From Amylibacter sp. IMCC11727 (lineage in GTDB: Bacteria > Pseudomonadota > Alphaproteobacteria > Rhodobacterales > Rhodobacteraceae), in contig NZ_CP122960.1 in assembly GCF_029854195.1 (NCBI RefSeq), positions 310,001-374,000 on the forward strand: 64,000 nt of DNA, read 5' to 3'. Below are positions 26,272 to 34,371 of this stretch, in pieces. A program made the translations under genes and the position numbers. The notes below the pieces were generated by a model. That model did no database searches. It saw nothing but the letters and a program-made list of their open reading frames with translations, and had not been told where the DNA came from. Position 1 is the stretch's first letter, and each line of letters opens with the position of its first letter.

Positions 26272-27294
26272 TTAGCCTTTTTTCAGGACACGACGGCCCA
26301 GAAGTTCTGCGATTTGGACGGCGTTTAGAGCCGCACCTTTGCGCAGGTTGTCGGACACGCACCACAGGTTGATGCCGTTGTCGATTGTGACGTCTTGGCG
26401 AATGCGCGAAACATATGTGGCGAAATCGCCGACGCATTCTTTGGGGGTCATGTAACCACCGTCTTCGCGTTTATCGACAACCATGATGCCCGGTGCTTCG
26501 CGCAGGATATCGCGGGCTTCGTCTTCATCAAGGAAATCTTCGAATTCGATGTTGATGGATTCAGAGTGGCCCACCATCACAGGGACGCGCACACAGGTTG
26601 CGGTGACTTTGATAGACGTGTCGACGATTTTTTTCGTTTCGGCGACCATTTTCCATTCTTCTTTGGTGTCGCCAGAATCCATAAACACATCAATATGCGG
26701 GATCACGTTGAATGCGATGTCTTTTGTATAGATGCCTGGTTCGACTTCTTGGCCTGGTACGAAGGTGCCTTTGGTTTGCAGCCACAGCTCGTCCATGCCG
26801 CCTTTGCCAGAGCCAGAAACGGACTGGTAGGTGGACACAACAACGCGTTTGATTTTGGCGCGGTCGTGCAGCGGCTTGAGGGCTACAACCATTTGCGCAG
26901 TGGAGCAGTTCGGGTTCGCGATGATGTTCTTTTTGGAATAATCCATGATCGCGTCTGGATTACATTCTGGAACGATCAGCGGAACGTCAGGGTCGTAGCG
27001 ATACAAAGAAGAGTTATCAATCACCACACAGCCAGCCGCCGCCGCGATTGGCGCGTATTGTTTGGTGGCTTCGGATCCAACTGCGAAAAGCGCCATATCC
27101 CAACCCGTGAAATCGAAAGTGTCCAAGTCTTCCGTTTTCAGTGTCGTCTCGCCAAAGCTGCATTCCGTACCCTTGCTCTTGCGCGATGCAAGCGCTGCAA
27201 TTTCGTCTACGGGAAACTGGCGTTCTGCCAGAATGTTCAGCATTTCGCGGCCCACATTGCCTGTGGCGCCTACGACAACAACACGGTAGCCCAT
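26272..27294 (-). CDS. asd: Aspartate-semialdehyde dehydrogenase
   Basis: Makes aspartate semialdehyde from aspartyl phosphate with NADPH, the branch point to lysine/diaminopimelate, threonine and methionine. 340 residues. NADP motif GATGNVG (9-15), catalytic Cys130 in NPNCSTAQ, and a later conserved His (GHSESINIEF block). AGGAGA precedes the ATG. Monocistronic, with a clear terminator. Confidence 0.96.
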   Translation of the reverse strand: MGYRVVVVGATGNVGREMLNILAERQFPVDEIAALASRKSKGTECSFGETTLKTEDLDTFDFTGWDMALFAVGSEATKQYAPIAAAAGCVVIDNSSLYRYDPDVPLIVPECNPDAIMDYSKKNIIANPNCSTAQMVVALKPLHDRAKIKRVVVSTYQSVSGSGKGGMDELWLQTKGTFVPGQEVEPGIYTKDIAFNVIPHIDVFMDSGDTKEEWKMVAETKKIVDTSIKVTATCVRVPVMVGHSESINIEFEDFLDEDEARDILREAPGIMVVDKREDGGYMTPKECVGDFATYVSRIRQDVTIDNGINLWCVSDNLRKGAALNAVQIAELLGRRVLKKG

Positions 27295-27426
27295 GTTAGG
27301 TTCTCCTAGAATTTGGTTTTGGACATGTCCTTATTGGACGTCGGCCATGTAGCGTGGTTTACGGATAAGTGAAATGCCTTTGGCATGATTTATTGTTAAC
27401 AAGGGCGTCAAAAGGAGTGATTTGCG

Positions 27427-27780
27427 ATGAAATTAGGTGTTTTGGCAACGATTGGCGTGGTTTTTGCGGGGGCAGCCTTTGCTGATTCTGCGGTTGTGAC
27501 GGATGTGGATGCGCGAAAATCGGGGGAAACGTGGACGTTTTCGGTGACGATCAAACATGCTGATACGGGCTGGGAGCATTATGCCGATGGATGGGGTGTG
27601 TATTTGGAAGATGGCACGGAGCTGGGGTATCGGGTGCTGCATCATCCTCATGTGAATGAGCAGCCTTTCACGCGGTCTTTGAGTGGGGTGAAGGTGCCAG
27701 CAGGGGTAAAGCAGGTGGTGATTGTGCCCCGTGACAGCAAGCACGGTGTTGGCGAAGGGGTTTCGGTGGCTTTAAAGTGA
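27427..27780 (+). CDS. Exported small beta-rich protein, unknown
   Basis: 117 residues with signal peptide ending AFA (about 1-19). The mature part is beta-rich with Gly, Trp and His: TWTFSVTIKHADTGWEHYADGWGVY, HHPHVNEQPFTRSLSGVKVPAG and VIVPRDSKHGVGEGVSV, a possible metal- or ligand-binding immunoglobulin-like fold. AAAGGAG precedes the ATG. Its stop overlaps the GTG start of the next gene. Not recognised as a named family. Confidence 0.75.
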   Translation: MKLGVLATIGVVFAGAAFADSAVVTDVDARKSGETWTFSVTIKHADTGWEHYADGWGVYLEDGTELGYRVLHHPHVNEQPFTRSLSGVKVPAGVKQVVIVPRDSKHGVGEGVSVALK

Positions 27781-28163
27781 CGCGCGACCTGTTAACTGAA
27801 ATCGTTTTCTATGAAACGGAAGTTTGGCAAGCCCTTGTGTCGGGTGAAGCCGAGCGGGATGCGGCCTTGTTATCTGACGCATTCCTTGGTGTTTACGCTG
27901 ATGGGTTTGCGACAAAAGCTGATCATGTGGGGCAGTTGTCTGATGGTCCAACGATTTTAACGTTTTCAATAGATGATGCCCGTGTGATGGCAGTAGGGGC
28001 CGATCACGCGCTGTTAAGTTACTGCGCAACATTTACGCGTGTGGGGCGCGACGCATCGGACGCGATGTATGTGAGTTCCTTGTGGCGCCGACAAGACGAG
28101 CGATGGATCAATGTGTTTAGCCAAGACACGGCTGCGGACAGGTCAGCACCGATTCAATTATAG
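27777..28163 (+). CDS. SnoaL/DUF4440-like (NTF2 fold) protein
   Basis: 128 residues starting at a GTG that overlaps the previous stop (GTGA), so translation is coupled. The pattern of an N-terminal helix pair (ETEVWQALVSGEAERDAALLSDAFLGVYADGFA), then strands with LLSYCATFTRVGRD and MYVSSLWRRQDERWINVFSQDT, fits the NTF2-like DUF4440 group, small cone-shaped proteins that act as ligand binders or simple enzymes. Substrate unknown. Confidence 0.75.
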   Translation: MTRDLLTEIVFYETEVWQALVSGEAERDAALLSDAFLGVYADGFATKADHVGQLSDGPTILTFSIDDARVMAVGADHALLSYCATFTRVGRDASDAMYVSSLWRRQDERWINVFSQDTAADRSAPIQL

Positions 28164-28367
28164 GTAAATTGCGCTTATTTGAGGCACTACTCTTAATTCA
28201 AAATAAGGGTGATTAGGGCATGTTTCCGTAACGTTAGGCTGGGCAAAACGGACCGAATCACGCCAGAGGCTTGCATGTATCTGTCGCAATGCCCACGTGG
28301 GTGACGATAGGGAAACGCACGTCGTGAGCTGCCGCTGTTTAGACGTGTAAGAGTATGGGGTACTGAT

Positions 28368-28454
28368 ATGACGCTTGTGATTGCTGCAACGTTTACGATG
28401 GGTTTGATCGCTGGTTTTGTTTTGCTGGCACTGATGTTGGCATTCTACGGATAG
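28368..28454 (+). CDS. 28-residue single-span membrane peptide (candidate)
   Basis: A short frame with ATG start and TAG stop, nearly all hydrophobic: MTLVIAATFTMGL, then IAGFVLLALMLAFYG. It would insert as one membrane helix with almost no soluble part. TATGGGG lies about 9 nt before the ATG, and a terminator hairpin follows 32 bp after the stop, so it sits in its own small transcription unit. The 200 bp upstream hold no other gene but include the palindrome CCCACGTGGG. Homology not known; it could also be a chance frame. Confidence 0.45.
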   Translation: MTLVIAATFTMGLIAGFVLLALMLAFYG

Positions 28455-28486
28455 AGCGCCGCGTTTCACCGAATTCTGAAATTTGG

Positions 28487-28513
28487 AACAGGCCATCTGT
28501 GTGATGGCCTGTT
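28487..28513. terminator. Bidirectional hairpin between convergent genes
   Basis: A perfect 11-bp stem, AACAGGCCATC/GATGGCCTGTT, with a 5-nt loop lies between the 28-residue frame (plus) and the SDR gene (minus). T-tracts are short on both sides. Confidence 0.7.
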
Positions 28514-28522
28514 TGTGCTGTC

Positions 28523-29338
28523 TTACATGGCTGCGCCAAACAGGTTGCCACCTGTAATAACATGAATACCTCCGTCGAGCGGCAGGATTGCACCCGTAAC
28601 ATAGGCCCCTGCTGGGGAACACAGGAACAGCGACGCGCCTTGGATATCGGAGGGTTTGCCGATACGGCCCAGCGGGACATCGCCGCCGACGGCTTTGGCT
28701 TGTTCTTCTTTGGCGGTGGCAAAGGCTGTCATTTTGGATTGGAAGGGGCCGGGGGCCAGTGCGTTTACGGTGACGCGGTGCCCTGCCAGTTCTTTGCCGA
28801 GAATTGCGGTGAGGTGATGTACGGCGGCCTTGGACGCGGAGTAGCTGTAGGCGCCATCAGCCAGCGGGTGTTTGCCCATGACAGAGCCGAGATTCAGCAC
28901 GCGTGCAGGGTCTTCATCCGTTGCGGTTTTGATCAGGATTGGCAGAAGCTGTTGAGTAAGGTGGGCAAGGCCCGCCACATTCACGTTCATGACCTTTTCC
29001 CAAGCGGAATGTGGAAATTGGCCGAGCGGTGCGCCCCAGCTGATACCTGCGTTGTTCACAAGGATATGGAGGTCGTCGGTGCGGTTGTTGACCTCGGCGA
29101 CGATGGCGTCAATGCCGTCTTCGCTCCCGACATCACCTGAAAAGGCTTCGACGCTGCCTGATGGGTTTGTGGCGTTGATCTGGGCTGCCGTGTCTTCCAC
29201 TTGATGCAGTTTGCGCGAGCAGATGATGACGCGGGCGCCTGCGTGGGCAAAACCATGGGCCATCATGGCACCAATACCCGAGCCGCCCCCCGTGATAAGC
29301 GCCGTTTTGCCAGAAAGACCGAAAAGTTCGTTGAGCAT
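28523..29338 (-). CDS. Short-chain dehydrogenase/reductase
   Basis: 271 residues from the ATG preceded by AAGGAA. Classical SDR: cofactor motif TGGGSGIGA at about 16-24, NNAG, the catalytic Ser in GSVMG, YxxxK in YSYSASKAA, and a PLDGG end block. The first residues, NELFGLSGKTALITGG, are common in 3-oxoacyl- or gluconate-type reductases; the substrate cannot be read. It is divergent from the quinone-oxidoreductase-like gene, with a short shared promoter region. Confidence 0.93.
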   Translation of the reverse strand: MLNELFGLSGKTALITGGGSGIGAMMAHGFAHAGARVIICSRKLHQVEDTAAQINATNPSGSVEAFSGDVGSEDGIDAIVAEVNNRTDDLHILVNNAGISWGAPLGQFPHSAWEKVMNVNVAGLAHLTQQLLPILIKTATDEDPARVLNLGSVMGKHPLADGAYSYSASKAAVHHLTAILGKELAGHRVTVNALAPGPFQSKMTAFATAKEEQAKAVGGDVPLGRIGKPSDIQGASLFLCSPAGAYVTGAILPLDGGIHVITGGNLFGAAM

Positions 29339-29459
29339 GCTGTGTTCCTTTGTGCCGTAGCGGATTTGTTGACAGTTTAGGACGTGCGCTATTCTGATGC
29401 CAAGCAAATAGCCGCAAGACTGCGCGTTGGACGCGGCGTCACATGAAAAGGACCAAGCC

Positions 29460-30479
29460 ATGAGCGATCTGCCAAACGAGACATTTTCCGTTATTCAAAA
29501 ACTGGATGGGTATTCTGGCCGATCCGAAGGCCCTGTGATTGAGGACGCGGCGGAGTATCTGAAGGATGGGATGTTGCCGATGCCAACACCGGGCAAAGGG
29601 CAGGTGTTGATCAAGCTGCGCATGGCGTCGGTGAACCCGTCCGATCTGCATTTCATTAAAGGTGAATATGGCCAGCCACGGGAGCAGGGGAAGGCCGCTG
29701 GATTTGAAGGCTGCGGTGATGTTGTGGCCGCGGGTGAAGGTGCCGAGCATTTGGTGGGACAGCGCGTGGCGTTTGTAACCACAGGGGCGTGGTCGGAGTA
29801 TTGTGTGACTATGGCGATGATGTGCATTCCGCTGCACCCCTCTGTGAAGGACGAGGACGGCGCAGCGCAGATCGTGAACCCGCTGACGGCTGTGGGTATG
29901 GTCGATATCGCCGAAAAGAATGGCGATTGTTTTGTGATGTCGGCTGCGGCGAGCCAGCTTGGGAAACTGATGCTTGGATTGGCCAAGGATAAGGGGTTAA
30001 AGACGATCTGTTTGGTGCGCCGTAAAGATGCAGCTGATGCGTTGATGGCGCTGGGCGCGACAGTTGCTTTGGACGTGACAGCGGATGATTTTGATGCGCA
30101 ATTCGCGGCGGCGTCCCGTGAGCATAAACCACGGGTTTTCCTCGATGCGGTGACGGATGCGATTTCGGAGCGGGTGTTCACGATGATGCCGAACCGCGCG
30201 CGCTGGGTGAGTTATGGGAAGCTGAACCCAGAGCTGTTTCCGATGACGCAGATGGGGCAGTTGATTTTCCAATCCAAAGTGATCGAAGGCTTTTGGCTGA
30301 CACCGTGGATGCAGGCCAATGGGGCCGAGATGCCACGGTTTGCCAAAGAGGTGCAGACGCGGTTTGCAGACGGCACGTGGAAAACAGATGTGGCGACTTA
30401 TCTGCCGCTGCGGGATGTGGTGTCTGGATTGGCTGCGGCAACGCAGATCAAAGACGGCAAGATCATGATTACACCGTGA
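29460..30479 (+). CDS. MDR-family zinc-independent oxidoreductase (quinone/enoyl reductase-like)
   Basis: 339 residues from the ATG after AAAGGACC. GroES-like domain with VNPSDLHFIKGEYG and FEGCGDVVAAGEG, then a Rossmann domain in which the usual glycine motif reads SAAASQLGKL. The catalytic zinc cysteines of alcohol dehydrogenases are not in place, which points to the QOR/MECR branch (NAD(P)H-quinone or trans-2-enoyl-CoA reductases). Substrate unknown. Divergent from the SDR gene. Confidence 0.87.
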   Translation: MSDLPNETFSVIQKLDGYSGRSEGPVIEDAAEYLKDGMLPMPTPGKGQVLIKLRMASVNPSDLHFIKGEYGQPREQGKAAGFEGCGDVVAAGEGAEHLVGQRVAFVTTGAWSEYCVTMAMMCIPLHPSVKDEDGAAQIVNPLTAVGMVDIAEKNGDCFVMSAAASQLGKLMLGLAKDKGLKTICLVRRKDAADALMALGATVALDVTADDFDAQFAAASREHKPRVFLDAVTDAISERVFTMMPNRARWVSYGKLNPELFPMTQMGQLIFQSKVIEGFWLTPWMQANGAEMPRFAKEVQTRFADGTWKTDVATYLPLRDVVSGLAAATQIKDGKIMITP

Positions 30480-30512
30480 AGGGGTGATCACCATTAACAG
30501 CGGGTTAACCTA

Positions 30513-30534
30513 GACGCGTCTTCTATGACGCGTC
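30513..30534. repeat. GACGCGTC palindrome pair
   Basis: GACGCGTC occurs at 30513-30520 and 30527-30534. Each copy is self-complementary and together they form a hairpin with a 6-nt loop, extended by CTA/TAG outside. It lies between the oxidoreductase gene and the convergent Hint gene. Terminator without a T-tract, or a protein site. Confidence 0.4.
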
Positions 30535-30613
30535 GTAGTTAACGATTTGGTAATTTGTGCAGAAGTCTGTCCGAGCGTTCGAAGGGATTGCTCGTTGTTT
30601 CAGCGCATGCAGA

Positions 30614-31324
30614 TTAAACCGCTTCGGCCATACCGTTCATTTTGTTGAACAACACGCGGGATTCCTTTTGATCCAGGGTCATGCGCGCGGTTTCCGTATG
30701 CAGGATTTGTGAAACGTCAAAATCATTTGCCATGATCCAAGACCGTGGATGTTCTTGGGTTTGTTTGGGTACATCACCAAGGAATAGACTTTCTGTCCAA
30801 GCGCCAGCGGAGCCGATTAGCTCATGACGGTCGAGCAGCAGTTGAAAGTATTGTGGAGGGCGTTTGCGGGCATCTTCGTAAATGCCAAGGTGGCCGACGC
30901 AGCTGCGGGCAGGCGCAAGCACATCTGGCGTGCCAAAAATCATGTCCGCAAAGATTGATGTGAGGAATACGCGGTGCATGCCGCAGAACCGTAATTCGGT
31001 GTCATTGCCAATGCTGTCTTTGGGAAACACGATGGGCCGCAGTTCGGGTTGGCGGATCATGTCCCAGCGGGACACGGTATAACTGCCAATACCGCGCAGG
31101 GGCACAAATTCAGCATCCTTGGTCATGACAAAATCGCCAGGCTGTAGAAACTCTACGGGCAATTCGCCCTTGTCCGTTGTGATCGGCGTGCCTGCCAGAA
31201 TGCTCGAAACGCTTTGCGGTCGCCCAGTTAGGTCCGCGTCGGCGGATTGACGGATGGCGGGGTCATAAACGGGGGTGTTTTCCACCGTAAGGGGCATTGA
31301 ATGATCTAAGGACATTGGCAGCAC
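30614..31324 (-). CDS. Hint (hedgehog/intein)-domain protein
   Basis: 236 residues. A Hint_2-type domain begins at about residue 41: SILAGTPITTDKGELPVEFLQPGD fits the usual CFxxGTxIxTxxGxxxVExLxxGD signature, except that the first Cys is Ser41. Later blocks RPIVFPKDSIGN, CGMHRVFLTS and GHLGIYEDA follow the family. Such proteins in roseobacters are often secreted or attached to repeat domains; here the Hint domain is nearly the whole protein, with a 40-residue leader without a signal peptide. Self-processing is uncertain. Confidence 0.82.
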   Translation of the reverse strand: MLPMSLDHSMPLTVENTPVYDPAIRQSADADLTGRPQSVSSILAGTPITTDKGELPVEFLQPGDFVMTKDAEFVPLRGIGSYTVSRWDMIRQPELRPIVFPKDSIGNDTELRFCGMHRVFLTSIFADMIFGTPDVLAPARSCVGHLGIYEDARKRPPQYFQLLLDRHELIGSAGAWTESLFLGDVPKQTQEHPRSWIMANDFDVSQILHTETARMTLDQKESRVLFNKMNGMAEAV

Positions 31325-31663
31325 TCATAAAGCTAGGGACACTTTTTATTAAAAATAACTTTACCCATTGAAGGGGCCGAAATGAGGCAAAACACCCCGA
31401 AAATCGCCCTTAAACGGGGCAAGTTTGAGGCATTGTTTCCGCCGTTAGGACAATGATCCCCATATGAGATCGCGCGTCTGTTTTTTGGCATCAGTGCAAA
31501 AGGGACTGGCGATCACTTTTCGGTGATTCCTAGCGCGTTAATGATACGTCACAGTGCGCGCGAGCCTCGTTTCATTCTATCCGCAGTGTGTTTCTGCTTG
31601 TCATTGACCTTCTTCTTATTTGGGTAGACCATACCGAAAAGGCGTTTGACGAAGGGTCCTGCA
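31325..31663. other. Gene-free stretch, probable divergent promoters
   Basis: About 340 bp between the divergent Hint and RAM genes, AT-rich next to the Hint start (TTTTTATTAAAAATAAC). The only frame with an ATG is a 24-codon one at 31381 without ribosome binding site support. A small dyad, GATCAC-TTTTCG-GTGATT, lies near 31519-31536. I see no convincing gene. Confidence 0.5.
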
Positions 31664-31900
31664 ATGAACACTGTTTTTATCCAAATCCGATGCAAGCCTG
31701 GCAAGACCTATGCCGTTGCGGATGAAATTGCGTTGCGTGAAACCTATGCTGAATTGCATTCCACCAGCGGTGATTATGATCTGCTGCTCAAGCTGTATAT
31801 TCCAGAGGGCGAAGATACAGGGCGATATATCAATGATTACATCCTTGATATCGATGGGATTGAACGCACCCACACAATTATGACGTTTAAGGCGTTTTAA
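31664..31900 (+). CDS. Stand-alone RAM domain protein (Lrp/AsnC ligand-binding)
   Basis: 78 residues: only the regulator-of-amino-acid-metabolism fold of the Lrp/AsnC family, without the DNA-binding helix-turn-helix. Typical pattern VFIQIRCKPGKTYAVADEI, then ELHSTSGDYDLLLKLYI and RTHTIMTFKAF. Such single-domain proteins form oligomers and may bind amino acids or pair with full-length regulators. The start at 31664 is chosen; an upstream ATG at 31646 is weaker. Its stop lies 3 bp from the convergent thioesterase stop. Confidence 0.9.
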   Translation: MNTVFIQIRCKPGKTYAVADEIALRETYAELHSTSGDYDLLLKLYIPEGEDTGRYINDYILDIDGIERTHTIMTFKAF

Positions 31901-31903
31901 ACC

Positions 31904-32716
31904 TTATTGCCGATACCAAACCAGTTGTGTGCCAGAGGCGAGGATTTTGCCGTCTGTGCTGAACAACTGCATAGTTTGATCGTGGAATTGGTTGTGCATG
32001 CGGTTGGCATCCACCACGCCGAGCAAATGGCTTTCTCCTTGTCGGGCCAGATCGTCTGGTGTGGCGAGGAAATGTGTGGTGAGCGTGACCGTTCCCATCG
32101 GTTCCATCGTGCCGCGAATTTGGATCAGGCGTAGAAAGAAGCAATCTGCCAGCGCCGCCAGCGACAGATAATCGAGCGGACGGCGCGGGGCATCGGCGAG
32201 CCAAACCCGTGTTTGGCTGTCCCCCAATGTTTCGCGTGGTGTGCCGAGCCCTTCGGGGCCGCCGTTTACAAAGCGGTAATCGTATCGGTTGGTCCATTGG
32301 AGCGGAATGATATTGCCCATCGGCGTGATGTCTTGGGCTGGGGGCACGTCTGGCATGGGCGCGGGTTGGTGGCTGAACGTTTCAGACCGATTGCCCATCA
32401 CGACGGACGACGTGGCGATGATCGTGTCGCCTTGGGTCAGTTCGGTGGACCAGTGTTGGATGTATTTTCCTGCCCGTTGCAATTTCGTTGTGATGCGAAA
32501 TGCGCCTGCACCGAGCCCTGTGCAAAAATTGACGGTTTGGGACACGGGTGTGCCCGCACCGCGGCTGTCTGACAGGACGCTGTTCAGTAGGGTTGCCGCC
32601 ACGATGCCACCATATGCGCCGACCATGTTGGCGTAATCGGGGCTCGATTGCCCAGACCATTCGCCCGGTGCGGTTTCAGTGAGGGCAATGGCGGTGTCGA
32701 AAACAAGATCAGTCAT
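31904..32716 (-). CDS. Acyl-CoA thioesterase (TesB-like double hotdog)
   Basis: 270 residues with two hotdog repeats: the first with YANMVGAYGGIVAATLLNSV and RAGKYIQHWSTELTQGD, the second with RRPLDYLSLAALADCFFLR and TVTLTTHFLATPDDL. Matches the thioesterase superfamily 4HBT_3/TesB-like group, which hydrolyses acyl-CoA to free acid and CoA. Substrate chain unknown. It lies between the RAM protein and the AraC-type regulator. Confidence 0.88.
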   Translation of the reverse strand: MTDLVFDTAIALTETAPGEWSGQSSPDYANMVGAYGGIVAATLLNSVLSDSRGAGTPVSQTVNFCTGLGAGAFRITTKLQRAGKYIQHWSTELTQGDTIIATSSVVMGNRSETFSHQPAPMPDVPPAQDITPMGNIIPLQWTNRYDYRFVNGGPEGLGTPRETLGDSQTRVWLADAPRRPLDYLSLAALADCFFLRLIQIRGTMEPMGTVTLTTHFLATPDDLARQGESHLLGVVDANRMHNQFHDQTMQLFSTDGKILASGTQLVWYRQ

Positions 32717-32764
32717 GGCACGACTATGCGTGCGGGGCCATCGTAAGGAAACTGTGACGTTTCG

Positions 32765-33760
32765 TCAGGGCTGTGTGACGCGGGCTTGCGCGGGGGTCAT
32801 ACCTGTCCAGTTTTGAAAGGCACGGTAGAACGAGTTTGGATCGCGGTAGGCCAGCAAGTAACTGACTTCCTCCACGCTCATGTCGTGTTTGCGCAGATAG
32901 TGGAGCGAGAGATCAGACCGCGTGGTATCTAGCACCATCTGATAGGTGGTTCCTTCGGCTGCGAGTTGACGTTGCAACGTCCGCTTTGAGATATGCAAGC
33001 GCTGGCAGGCGTCATCCGCCGTGTGTTTCCCGCTGGGCAGCATTTTGTGCAACGTGGCGCGCAAGCGATCAGTGGTTGGCGTGTCTTTTTCGTGGATCGC
33101 GAGCTTTCGTGTCAGGTCTTTTTCGTAATAGGCCCACAACAGATCATTTTCTGTAACGAGGGGCAGATCCGCAACAGCGGAGTCAAAGGTCACAGAGACT
33201 TTGATACCGTGTTCCACTGGTGTGCCAATAAAGGATTCAATCTTGGCAATGCCGTCTACGGTATGGGGCAGTGTGGCGTGCCGTGGCGTGATGGTTTCAC
33301 CCGTCGTGGTGCGCAGCAGTTCCACGAAAAACACAATATCCATCGCGCCGACCAATGGGGGCAGTGGTAGTGTTGGCAGCGACGATTCCATTGTCACAGT
33401 ATAGGTTTCAGCCGTGCGCGTTGTTGTCAGTTTGAATGGCCCCGCGAGGGGTTTAAACACAGCGATCCGATCAAATCCTTCGGCGACCGTGTGCGAACAG
33501 GTGAAGGCAAGGATAATTGGGCCTGAATTCCCATTGGCCAACGCCTTTCCCAAAAGGATCGGCAGATCGTCGCCCGTGTATTCTTTGGCTGAAGCATCCC
33601 AAAGGGCAAACATCTGTTCCGGAGAAACACCCGGATCATCGGTATCGAAATAATCCGCAGGCAGGCCAGAGCGGCGCAGGATGTTTTGCGGCGATACGCC
33701 AAGCGAGGCGCACATGTGCTGCATCTCGTTTGCGATGTAATATTTGGTACGGGGTTGCAT
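32765..33760 (-). CDS. AraC-family transcriptional regulator
   Basis: 331 residues: N-terminal ligand-binding region of the Arabinose_bd (PF12625) type over about 1-200, and two C-terminal helix-turn-helix motifs over about 235-331 (DDACQRLHISKRTLQRQLAAEG, then VEEVSYLLAYRDPNSFYRAFQNWTG, the AraC signature). It is divergent from the molybdenum hydroxylase operon, with a 13-bp direct repeat between them at 21-bp period, so it probably activates that operon in response to a substrate. Cytoplasmic DNA-binding protein. Confidence 0.93.
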   Translation of the reverse strand: MQPRTKYYIANEMQHMCASLGVSPQNILRRSGLPADYFDTDDPGVSPEQMFALWDASAKEYTGDDLPILLGKALANGNSGPIILAFTCSHTVAEGFDRIAVFKPLAGPFKLTTTRTAETYTVTMESSLPTLPLPPLVGAMDIVFFVELLRTTTGETITPRHATLPHTVDGIAKIESFIGTPVEHGIKVSVTFDSAVADLPLVTENDLLWAYYEKDLTRKLAIHEKDTPTTDRLRATLHKMLPSGKHTADDACQRLHISKRTLQRQLAAEGTTYQMVLDTTRSDLSLHYLRKHDMSVEEVSYLLAYRDPNSFYRAFQNWTGMTPAQARVTQP

Positions 33761-33809
33761 GGCCTGATTTTACGAAATGCGGTGCGAAAGAGAATGGGCT
33801 TCACGGGTG

Positions 33810-33843
33810 TTGGCGCGATTTGTTAGTGTTTTGGCGCGATTTG
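33810..33843. promoter_or_regulatory. 13-bp direct repeat, probable AraC-type operator
   Basis: TTGGCGCGATTTG occurs at 33810-33822 and again at 33831-33843, a start-to-start distance of 21 bp, two helical turns. It lies in the shared promoter region of the AraC-type gene and the iron-sulfur subunit gene, 68 bp before the latter. This is the classical layout of a site for an AraC-type monomer pair. Confidence 0.65.
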
Positions 33844-33910
33844 CAAGTTTCCTTTTGTGGGTGGTTCGGTATCTTGAAGCCACGCCACACCGCAGATGGA
33901 GGATTTTGTG

Positions 33911-34369
33911 ATGAAGCTAACCGTGAACGGAACCGAGCACACGCTTGATGTTGAACCCGAGATGCCGCTGTTGTGGGCGCTGCGCGACGAGCTCAAGATC
34001 ACAGGGCCGAAATACGGATGTGGCATTGCCCAGTGCGGCGCTTGTACGGTGCATGTGGACGGCACTGCGGTGCGATCCTGTTCCATCAATGTGGGCGATG
34101 TAGACGGGGAAATCACAACCATCGAAGGATTGGGCACACCCGCCGCGATGCACGCGGTTCAAGAAGCGTGGGTCGAACATCAGGTGGCGCAATGTGGGTA
34201 CTGTCAGGCTGGGCAGATCATGCAAGCCGCATCCTTCCTCGATTTTAACAGCGAGCCGACGGATGCCGATATTGACGCGGCCATGTCCGCGAACCTGTGT
34301 CGGTGCGGGACCTATCCGCGCATTCGCGCCGCCGTTAAATCCGCAGCCAAAAAACTGAACGAGGCATAA
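33911..34369 (+). CDS. Molybdenum hydroxylase [2Fe-2S] subunit (IorA-like)
   Basis: 152 residues; the start at 33911 follows GGAGG. Two [2Fe-2S] clusters: plant-ferredoxin type with Cys37, 42, 45 and 57 (CGIAQCGACTVH), and the helical type with Cys95, 98, 130 and 132 (CGYCQ, LCRCG). Passes electrons from the molybdenum cofactor of the next gene's product to an acceptor. Resembles the alpha subunit of isoquinoline 1-oxidoreductase and related aldehyde dehydrogenases. No signal peptide; export by hitch-hiking with the Tat partner is inferred. Confidence 0.93.
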   Translation: MKLTVNGTEHTLDVEPEMPLLWALRDELKITGPKYGCGIAQCGACTVHVDGTAVRSCSINVGDVDGEITTIEGLGTPAAMHAVQEAWVEHQVAQCGYCQAGQIMQAASFLDFNSEPTDADIDAAMSANLCRCGTYPRIRAAVKSAAKKLNEA

Positions 34370-34371
34370 TC

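Noticed and set aside
26395..27309. Plus-strand frame of 304 residues over asd
   Set aside because: Antisense to asd, which has all catalytic motifs; the shadow has an unusual Phe/His/Arg content.
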